From contig PMGM01000056.1 in the NCBI GenBank assembly GCA_003158115.1, positions 8,872-33,439 of the forward strand: DNA of 24,568 nt, in the 5' to 3' direction. The translations under genes were made by a program, and so were the position numbers. The stretch comes from Methanobacterium sp. Its GTDB lineage: Archaea; Methanobacteriota; Methanobacteria; Methanobacteriales; Methanobacteriaceae. Below, one piece after another: positions 17,867 to 24,568 of the stretch. Below the pieces are notes generated by a model that searched no databases, had not been told where the DNA came from, and worked only from the letters and a program-made list of their open reading frames with translations. Each line of letters starts with the position of its first letter. The first letter of the stretch is position 1.

Positions 17867-17890
17867 TTCGTTATATCATGGTTTAACGAA
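17867..17890. repeat. TTCGTTA inverted repeat
   Basis: TTCGTTA (17867-17873) and TAACGAA (17884-17890) face each other with 10 bases between. Another TTTCGTTA lies about 50 bases upstream (near 17817) and a related AAATTCGTAAA just downstream. The cluster suggests a binding site for a dimeric regulator, though no gene lies close by. Confidence 0.35.
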
Positions 17891-18612
17891 GTGAAATTCG
17901 TAAAAATTTTATTCAAGAATAGTGTTAATTGGTTATTTAGTTCAAAAATATAAGATAGTTACTATATGAATTAACAAAGTTATTTTAGATACGTAATATT
18001 AAATTTTAGATTAAATATGAACCTTAATAAAAAGTTTTATAAATCTTCAAATGAGTCCTCTAACTTTACTCATAATAAATTTTTTAAATTAACAAAATCT
18101 CATCATTAATTCTTATAAGAACAACAATTGATCTAACAATACATAACAAATATTTAAAATCAAACAAATAAAAGTACATTCCACCTTCCGAATTTAATCC
18201 ATATTTTTTTTGGATAAATTGAAGTTTTAAACTTTTATATTATTTTGTATATTTATAATTGGAGGTTTTATAACCACAGAAGATATCTTAGCAACATCTC
18301 CATAAACATTTGTTCATTAAAGACATTATGAAGATATATTATTAATATTATAAAGTGGGATTTAAATAAGATTTTTTTTATGAAGATCAAATTATTATGT
18401 CATTAGCTAAATTTTTCTAAAAACCTTCAAAATATACATATTTAATATAGTCGATATTAGGTGTGCACATTGATTTATACTGATTTCAGTTGTTTATAAT
18501 TAACATCCAATAACAGAAGCATACATATGAAATAAAATTATTCTTCTATTACAAATTTATTAGAAATTGGAAGTCCAATGTTATATTTATATTCCATCTT
18601 ATGAGATTGAAT

Positions 18613-18651
18613 AATTTTATGAAAATTTTGTATTTACAATTTTATGAAAAT
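18613..18651. repeat. 14-base direct repeat
   Basis: AATTTTATGAAAAT occurs at 18613-18626 and again at 18638-18651, 25 bases apart. In DNA this AT-rich it may be chance or slippage. Confidence 0.35.
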
Positions 18652-18802
18652 ATAATATTCCTAATAAAAATATCTCAAAAAAAATTATTTATGAATTAAA
18701 TGTAATTTATGTTATAAAATCGTATATTTTATTTTTCATACTTTTGTAGTAAATCTAACTACCCATAATTTATCATTACTTTTTATGGTGGATAATTTTA
18801 TT

Positions 18803-21528
18803 CTAATCAACTATTTTTTTTTGATTTGGGATATTGAAGTAAAATATTGATCCTTCACCTTGTTTTGATTCGATCCATATTTTTCCACCATGTCTTTCTA
18901 TAATTTTTTGGCAGATCGCTAATCCAATACCAGTCCCCGGATATTCATCTTTATCATGTAATCTTTTGAATATTTCAAAATTTGTGCCTGATATTTTGGT
19001 GCTATACCTATACCATTATCACTTACACTAAATATCCATCCATCTTCATTTTGTTCAGCTAATATACTAATTTTTGGTGAGTCTTTATCATTAAATTTAA
19101 TCCCATTTGCAATTAGATTCTGAAAAACGTGCATCATCTGGGATTCATCTCCAATAATAGTTGGAAGTGGTTTTTGTACGTCTATCTCAGCACTGTTCTC
19201 TTCTGATATTAAATGTAAATTAGATAAAACATTATCCATTACTTTGTCCATCTCGATTGAGCTAAATTCACTAGGCTTAGTATTCACACGTGAATAGGAT
19301 AAAAGATCATCAATTAATAGTTTCATTCGCTGCGCACCTTCAACAATAAATTTTATGTAATCATCAGCATCATCATCAAATTTACCTTTATATCGTCTCT
19401 CTAATAATTGAGTAAAGAGTGCAACCATTCTAAGGGGTTCTTGTAAATCATGGGAAGATACATAAGCAAATTGTTCTAATTCTTTATTAGAACGTTTAAG
19501 TTCGTTTAACATCTCTTCGAGTTTTAACTCGGTATTTTGGTGGTCATGTACTTCTTTTTTAAGTTTGGTATTGCTTTCATGTAACTCTTCTTCGGTATGT
19601 TTTCTTTCAGTAATGTCTAAATGTAACCATAAACGACCATACGGTTTACCATCTATAGATAAAGGCACAAAATCTCTTAGGCATGATTTTCCTTCCCGCA
19701 TTAGGACTTCTTCACCATGAACCGGTTTCCAATCTTTAACAATTTCCTCAATACGACGAATAGCTTCATCAGGATTTCTATATGCACTTTTTATAATACT
19801 GGTCATTTCTAAAGATGAATATCCTATAAAGTACTCGGGTTCTTCATTTAAATAGAAATAGTCACAAAATTCTTGGTTAACAAACTCCACATTATTATCA
19901 GCTGTAACCAATAAAACACTTGCACTCATGCTTGAAAGTATCTTATAAAACCTGATGAGTGTTGTATTTAATATTTCTTCGGCTTTTTTTCTATTGGTGA
20001 TGTCGATATTTATACCAAGCACACGTTTAACTTGACCATTATCATCATATATGGCCCCACCTCGTGCTGATAACCATCTAGTATCACCGGAATCATGTAA
20101 GATCTTGAATTCTAAATCGAATGGTTGATGATTAGCAATCCGACTATCACGTTCCACTTCTATCTTTTCGATGTCATCAGGATGGGTTAACATATGCCAG
20201 TCATAATAAGTTTTAATAGTACCTGGATCTAAACCGTACAGTTGTTCAAGTTCAGGTGTAAAATGCAAGTCATTTGTAACTACATTCCAATCCCATACAC
20301 CTACACCACCACGTGTTTGAGCCAGACGTAATCTCTCTTCACTTACACGAAGTGATTCTTCTATCTTTTTTTGTTTGGTTATATCACGCACTACTGCTAC
20401 TGCACCCAGGATCTTATTATATTCATTTTTAATAGGTGCTGAACTTACTTGACGATATTGCTTCTTACCACTGGGAAAAATAACAGTTTCATCAAAATTT
20501 GTAAGGATCTCCCCATTTAATGCTCGAAGTAAAGGAGAACCTTCCTTTAATCGCAAAGAGTCATTAGAATCATAAAAATTTGATTTGGAGATTAATTTAT
20601 TTAATGATAAATTTTCTTCAAATTTATTTTCTTTTTGGAATTTTCTAGCTGCAGCATTAGCCAGTATTATATTACCTTCTACATCAGTAAACCATACTTC
20701 ATCGACAATATTTTCAATTAGGGTTATTAATTCGTCCTGAACACGGAGTGATTCGTCCAAAGAATCTTTTATTTCATTTTGTATCTGTCTACGACGGGTT
20801 ATGTCATGTATAATTGAATAAAGAAGATTTTTCCCACCAACTGTTATTGGGCCGCTATAAACATCTACATCACGTATTTTCCCATTTGCCAACATATGCC
20901 TAAATATGAAGTTGTTCTTTTTGAATGTTTTTGATTTTTGCATTTCACCCTGAACATCGTTATCTGAAAGATTGTTTATTTGTTTAATGTTCATTTTAAC
21001 TAGATCTTCATGGCTGTAACCGTAAAAATAACTTGCTGCAGGGTTTGAATCAACAATCTTACCAGTATTTGGATCAATCAGGAGCATGGCTGCATGATTA
21101 TTCTTAAATAAACTATGATATCTCTCTTCACTTTCTTTTAAAGATTCTTCAGCATTTTTACGTCTACTTATATCCCTAATTATCATAAAAGTATCCATAA
21201 GACCATTTTTATCCTTAAAAACATTTGTTGATATTTCTCCTGGAAATTTAGAACCATCCTTTTTAATAAAAGTAAGTTCACCTCTAGATCTACCATTTCT
21301 CGCTCTTTCATCCAGCAAAATTACCAGATTAGGATCTTTTGTATTTACTATACCGCTTCTTCCGAGTCTGCATATTTCCTTTTGTGTATATCCAAACAAT
21401 TCTTCAGCAGCAGAATTAGCATATAAAATAGTTCCATCAGGATGTGTTAATAAAACAGCATCCATACTGTTATTAAAAATAGATTTATAACCTTCTATAG
21501 TCGGATCAAGTTTAATATCTATAGACAT
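18803..21528 (-). pseudogene. Five-PAS soluble sensor histidine kinase with a one-base frameshift
   Basis: From the ATG (AAGGTG site, own TATA at 21568-21579) the frame codes five PAS domains (about 10-125, 136-245, 265-385, 398-515, 522-645), a coiled-coil linker, a HisKA helix with H693 in SSHDLQEPLR and an ATPase domain. That domain has the N-box FQNLIANGIKF and the G1 box DNGIGIAP (837-844). The frame then leaves the conserved sequence and stops at 18919. One base missing from the A-run at 18977-18980 explains this: restoring it gives [23 protein letters not shown] and a normal end at 18803, 908 residues in all. There are no membrane segments, so it senses a cytoplasmic signal. No response regulator is nearby. 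It lies downstream of an ABC exporter. It is a pseudogene if the shift is real, otherwise an intact kinase. Confidence 0.85.
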
Positions 21529-21565
21529 TGTACACCTTAAAAAATCTTATTTCTATTAGATCGTA

Positions 21566-21579
21566 TCATTATATAATTT
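21566..21579 (-). promoter_or_regulatory. TATA box of the histidine kinase gene
   Basis: On the minus strand AAATTATATAAT lies about 45 bases before the kinase ATG and directly beside the permease stop at 21580-21582. It gives the kinase its own promoter with a short leader containing AAGGTG. Confidence 0.5.
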
Positions 21580-22332
21580 TTACTGTCGATTAGTAAATAA
21601 ATAAGTTCCAATTATTATAGCAACTATGTCAAAGATAATAATAATCAGTATATCATAATACAATGGTAGTAAACTATGCCATCCACTGATCAAAACAGTT
21701 CTTAAAGCATCAACACCATATGTAAGTGGATTAATATAAAAAGCCCATTTTATCCAATATGGCAAATTGGTAACAGGAAACAACGCTCCACTTAAAAAAA
21801 ACATTGGCATGTTTACAAATGTCACAATAGTACCAAAGCTTTCTAAACTCGTCATGAGACTTGCTATGATTAAGCCAATACAAGTTAAACCTATTGTTAT
21901 TAGTATCATTACAGGAAGTGCTAAACCAACTGCAGTAAATGTTAGAGGTACACCAATAATAACACCAAACACAATAACTATGATTCCTTGGAAAATGGCT
22001 GCTGTACCAATTCCTAACATCTTACCAATAAAAATGGACATCCTGCCTATGGGTGCAACTAGTATTTCCTTCATAAAACCAAATTGTCTGTCCCAAATTA
22101 CAGATATACCCAGGAATATACTGGTAAAAAGAATAGTTTGAGCTATAATCCCCGGTAACAGGAACTGTGTGTAACTGATGCCTGTAAAAGAAATTGCAAA
22201 TCCTAATCCTTCTCCAAAAATTACAAGCCATAGGACAGGAGTTATAATCGAGCTGACTAAACGTGTCCTGTCACGAACGAACCGTTTTAGTTCACGACGC
22301 CATAAAGCATTAATACCTCTGAGTTCGCTTAT
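21580..22332 (-). CDS. ABC-2 type transporter permease, apparent ATA start
   Basis: A 250-residue membrane protein of the DrrB/ABC-2 family with about six membrane segments. The N-terminal LWRRELKRFVRDRTRLVSS is the usual cytosolic lead-in, followed by LWLVIFGEGLGFAIS. FGFMKEILVAPIGR is the conserved coupling loop, and NMPMFFLSGALFPVTNLP and INPLTYGVDALR are typical of the C-terminal half. The frame is open back to the ATPase stop, so a start at ATG 22074 would remove about 86 conserved residues. No ATG, GTG or TTG is found near the expected start. ATA at 22332-22330 overlaps the ATPase TAA as ATAA, in place of the usual ATGA, with a G-rich GAGGGGG about 8 bases upstream. It forms the exporter channel with the upstream ATPase. 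Confidence 0.88.
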   Translation of the reverse strand: MSELRGINALWRRELKRFVRDRTRLVSSIITPVLWLVIFGEGLGFAISFTGISYTQFLLPGIIAQTILFTSIFLGISVIWDRQFGFMKEILVAPIGRMSIFIGKMLGIGTAAIFQGIIVIVFGVIIGVPLTFTAVGLALPVMILITIGLTCIGLIIASLMTSLESFGTIVTFVNMPMFFLSGALFPVTNLPYWIKWAFYINPLTYGVDALRTVLISGWHSLLPLYYDILIIIIFDIVAIIIGTYLFTNRQ

Positions 22333-23318
22333 TGTATACGCCCCCTCATCCTTGCTGCCATTCCACTAAGTTCTTTACTTCCTCCTCCTTCTCTAATTTC
22401 ACGTCCAGTATAGTACATAAAAACAGCATTCAGATCAGGTTCTCTTATGGTGATATTATCAACATAAATACCAATAGAGACTGCTAATTCAACAATACGT
22501 GCAAGTGTAGTATGGGCATTAATAACTGTTAAAATGAGTTCTTTCTCTGTTACCATAATATTATCTATAAGTTTGCCTTCTGCTAATTTTTCAGATAACA
22601 ATTTATTATCACTGGATTCGATTACTATGGTTTCACCGGATAGTTTACTCTTAAGGTTTTGTGGAGTGTCTAATGTTATTATTTTGCTCTTGTCAATAAT
22701 TGCAATTCTGTCACAGAGTTTATCTGCTTCTTCCATATAATGGGTTGTTAATATAATGGTGATATTTTCCCGTTCTTTCAAATCTTTAATATAATTCCAT
22801 ATATGGTCACGACTTTGGGGATCTAAACCTACAGTGGGCTCATCTAAAAATAGTACCTTAGGATAATGTATTAAACTTCTTGCTATTTCCAGTCGACGTC
22901 TCATACCTCCAGAATAGGTGTTAACAAAATGTGATGCACGATCTTCTAACTCAACTAGTTTTAGTACTTCATCGATTCGTGATTGCATAACATCACGAGG
23001 TACATCATATAGATCGGCATGGAGTTCCATGTTTTCCATACCCGTAAGTTTATCATCTATACTTGGATCTTGGAATACAATCCCAATTGAACGCCTTACA
23101 TCAGATGCTTGGTTCACAATATCATAGCCTTCTACTCTGGCAGTTCCAGATGTGGGTTTTAAAATTGTGCACAACATGGAAATGAATGTACTTTTTCCTG
23201 CTCCGTTAGGACCAAGTAATCCAAATATTTCCCCTTGTTCAACTGTAAGATTCACATCATCAACAGCTGTCATGTTGTTGAATTTTCTTGTTAAACCTGC
23301 AGTCTCTATTGCTTTCAT
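22329..23318 (-). CDS. ABC transporter ATPase, DrrA-like exporter family
   Basis: A 329-residue ATP-binding subunit with Walker A GPNGAGKS (36-43), Q-loop VFQDPS (Q83), signature YSGGMRRRLEI (135-145), Walker B VLFLDEP (155-161), D-loop GLDP and H-loop H193 in LTTHYMEEA. The ~100-residue C-terminal extension with REPDLNAVFMYYTGREI is typical of the daunorubicin-resistance (DrrA) group. It powers export of a lipid, drug or other hydrophobic compound through the next-gene permease; the substrate is unknown. It follows the metallo-hydrolase gene by 37 bases, so the three probably form one operon. A GGAAGAGAA stretch upstream of the ATG is a modest ribosome site. Confidence 0.93.
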   Translation of the reverse strand: MKAIETAGLTRKFNNMTAVDDVNLTVEQGEIFGLLGPNGAGKSTFISMLCTILKPTSGTARVEGYDIVNQASDVRRSIGIVFQDPSIDDKLTGMENMELHADLYDVPRDVMQSRIDEVLKLVELEDRASHFVNTYSGGMRRRLEIARSLIHYPKVLFLDEPTVGLDPQSRDHIWNYIKDLKERENITIILTTHYMEEADKLCDRIAIIDKSKIITLDTPQNLKSKLSGETIVIESSDNKLLSEKLAEGKLIDNIMVTEKELILTVINAHTTLARIVELAVSIGIYVDNITIREPDLNAVFMYYTGREIREGGGSKELSGMAARMRGRIQ

Positions 23319-23355
23319 AGTTTCTCTTCCATTTATTTAAAGAAATTTTTTTAAA

Positions 23356-24102
23356 TTATTTTTCAGTTAATTCAGCTAGTTTTTGATTTGGATTTGAGGT
23401 GTAGAGACCACTGTGATAACATACTATCTTCTCTATGTCATATTTTGAAAATTTCTTTATAGAATCAATAGCTGCTTCCATATCCGGTGTATTATGTGGA
23501 TATGGTCCTCTTAATTCACCATCTACGATATGTAGCAAATCTCCTGCAATCAAAATTTTATCCTTCTTAAAGTACAAGCATATGTGTCCGGGTGTATGAC
23601 CTGGAGTGTGTATAACTATTATTCCACCACAGCAGGGTAATTCTGTTCCATCTTCCAATACTTTTTCAACCTTGGATTTTGTTGGATTTTGAAACATTTC
23701 AAGTAAGGGTTTACGTTCATCTTCAGGCATACTCATTATTTTCTCCTGAAGCTGTGCCATACGTTCAGGTGTTATTTTATTAAATCTCTTCTCCCCTTCA
23801 ATAAAGGGTTTATCATCTTTATGGGCCATTACAATGACTGGATGATCAAGTTCATTCTTGATATCCTGTATTCCCCCTATATGATCAATGTCTGTATGTG
23901 TCACAATTATTTGGTTAATTTTATCAAAGGATAAACCTGTTCTGGTTATTTCATCTTCTATTGTTTTAATTGCACCGGGTAAGCCTGCATCAACTAGTAT
24001 CATGTTGTTATCATCCCAGATTAAGGTTGGGAAAATCTTGCTTTCAACACCTAACATGTTCATTGATATCTCTAACATTTCTACATTTTCTGTTATTTTC
24101 AT
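23356..24102 (-). CDS. Metallo-beta-lactamase-fold hydrolase
   Basis: A 248-residue MBL-fold protein. Metal ligands are H69, D73 and H74 in VTHTDIDHIGG, H169 in HTPGHTPGH, D188 in AGDLL and H230 in CYHSG. The usual second His of HxHxDH is Asp (D71), a variant seen in other members of this fold. It likely hydrolyses a thioester, lactone or phosphoester; the exact substrate is not readable. It is the first gene of an operon with the ABC exporter, so it may process or detoxify the compound exported; that is inference. The ATG follows a GGGGGAA site. Its promoter lies in 24103-24276. Confidence 0.9.
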   Translation of the reverse strand: MKITENVEMLEISMNMLGVESKIFPTLIWDDNNMILVDAGLPGAIKTIEDEITRTGLSFDKINQIIVTHTDIDHIGGIQDIKNELDHPVIVMAHKDDKPFIEGEKRFNKITPERMAQLQEKIMSMPEDERKPLLEMFQNPTKSKVEKVLEDGTELPCCGGIIVIHTPGHTPGHICLYFKKDKILIAGDLLHIVDGELRGPYPHNTPDMEAAIDSIKKFSKYDIEKIVCYHSGLYTSNPNQKLAELTEK

Positions 24103-24164
24103 AATATGGTTCCCCCAGCGTTACTAGTTAAAAATTAATGAATGACCTTAATTTGATTTAACAT

Positions 24165-24185
24165 ACAATCAAGTTTATATTTACA
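24165..24185 (-). promoter_or_regulatory. Promoter of the MBL-ABC operon
   Basis: Reading on the minus strand, AAATATAAACTT (24171-24182) is a TATA-like element about 70 bases before the MBL start. It would give a leader of roughly 45 bases. Just upstream, CAATATATAATATATACATTG (about 24185-24205) is nearly self-complementary and could be an operator. Confidence 0.4.
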
Positions 24186-24276
24186 ATGTATATATTATAT
24201 ATTGATTTAAGAAGTTAAATATCTTAATTTAAAAGAAAAAAATAGTTAAGGAGTAAATTAGGAATTTATTTCTATT

Positions 24277-24568
24277 TTATGTGAATTTGTCTTGGAAGTC
24301 CTCCACATATTCCTTCTGAATCAGTGGTTTAACAGCTTCTACCATGTTGCCCATTATAAAAAAGAAATCTTTATCCTTTTCGATCATAGCATCCATAATA
24401 GATTTTTCCATTCCTTTACGTGCTGTTATATCAGTCATTATCGATATGGCCCCGATATATTCACCTGTAAGTTTATTTAATGGACTTGTTGACATTAATA
24501 CCCACAGAGGAGAACCATTTTTATTTAAAAACTGTATCTCATATGTTTGACCAATACCCCTATTATTA
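24277..24568 (-). CDS. PAS-domain signalling protein, C-terminal end (partial)
   Basis: The frame runs in from beyond the right edge and codes about 96 residues before the stop at 24277. It shows the second half of a PAS domain (YEIQFLNKNGSPLWVLMSTSP, then GEYIGAISIMTDITARK) followed by a helical tail of about 45 residues with no kinase domain. The protein may be a PAS-only sensor, or a longer multi-PAS protein lacking a C-terminal kinase. It lies 174 bases upstream of the MBL-ABC operon in the same direction and separated by a promoter. The start and full length are outside the window. Confidence 0.8.
   Translation of the reverse strand, partial: NNRGIGQTYEIQFLNKNGSPLWVLMSTSPLNKLTGEYIGAISIMTDITARKGMEKSIMDAMIEKDKDFFFIMGNMVEAVKPLIQKEYVEDFQDKFT

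Larger units (their letters stand above)
17316..18802. other. Gene-free AT-rich region of about 1.5 kb
   Basis: No frame on either strand gives a convincing protein, and no tRNA-like T-loop, rRNA or repeat array was seen. Visible elements are the peptidase TATA box (17338-17347), a hairpin (17601-17624), a TTCGTTA inverted repeat (17867-17890), a GGAGG site at 18261-18265 followed by a short coding-like stretch stopped after about 11 codons, a small palindrome ATTGGA-AG-TCCAAT (18566-18579) and a 14-base direct repeat (18613-18651). It may be regulatory, hold an sRNA, or be decayed genes. Confidence 0.6.

Noticed and set aside
17316..18802. tRNA, CRISPR or insertion-sequence remnant in the gene-free stretch
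   Set aside because: No T-loop consensus, no regularly spaced repeats, no terminal inverted repeats with target duplications and no transposase fragments were seen.
22022..22231. Separate small gene of 69 codons at the start of the permease region
   Set aside because: It is another frame of the permease, whose own frame is open through the region and conserved.
23890..23930. Asp in place of the second His in the MBL metal motif (HxDxDH)
   Set aside because: This variant occurs in many MBL-fold enzymes, so it is not treated as a damaged site.

Overview
The window looks like chromosomal DNA of a hydrogenotrophic methanogenic archaeon of the order Methanobacteriales, probably Methanobacterium-like. 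The main evidence is the 3' half of an eha operon (energy-converting [NiFe] hydrogenase A), which occurs in hydrogenotrophic methanogens. Supporting signs are archaeal TATA boxes, Shine-Dalgarno sites close to AGGAGGTGAT, a CxxC-type ThiI without a rhodanese domain, an archaeal-type Thi4, and low GC with long AT-rich spacers. The genus call is inference from gene content and order.

Region 1 (1-7924, + strand) is the eha operon tail. It holds the end of a membrane subunit, EhaL, EhaM, the hydrogenase small (EhaN) and large (EhaO) subunits, a 6x[4Fe-4S] polyferredoxin (EhaP) and a 10x[4Fe-4S] polyferredoxin (EhaQ). EhaQ only reaches ten clusters if it starts at an ATT codon at 3534. Three soluble proteins follow: a HAD-like protein (EhaR), a paralog of formylmethanofuran:H4MPT formyltransferase, and a PfkB-family kinase. 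The machine is expected to use the ion gradient to drive H2-dependent ferredoxin reduction for methanogenesis and biosynthesis.

Region 2 (8182-9571) has another 6x[4Fe-4S] polyferredoxin overlapping a CBS-domain protein, with its own promoter. Region 3 (9572-13842) is a sulfur neighbourhood: a cystathionine gamma-synthase/lyase-type PLP enzyme, ThiI, Thi4 and a MOSC-domain protein. The first two genes are preceded by nearly identical 27-bp promoter-proximal sites with the same 10-bp palindromic core, which suggests one shared regulator.

Region 4 (14030-17315) is a miscellaneous part: an alpha/beta hydrolase (-), a SAM-methyltransferase gene broken by two single-base deletions (+), and an M24 peptidase (-). 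About 1.5 kb of gene-free AT-rich DNA follows (17316-18802).

Region 5 (18803-24568, - strand) reads leftward. From the right edge it holds a partial PAS protein, then a metallo-beta-lactamase-fold hydrolase, a DrrA-like ABC ATPase and its ABC-2 permease. The permease appears to start at ATA inside an ATAA overlap with the ATPase stop. Last comes a five-PAS soluble histidine kinase with a one-base frameshift in its ATPase domain.

No tRNA, rRNA, CRISPR array, insertion sequence or transposase was seen. The most unusual signals are two non-AUG (ATT, ATA) starts supported by spacing and overlap geometry, the paired sulfur-gene operator, the one-carbon/kinase/phosphatase-like genes tied to the hydrogenase operon, and a cysteine at the likely sulfur-donor position of Thi4. 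All are inferences from sequence reading alone.
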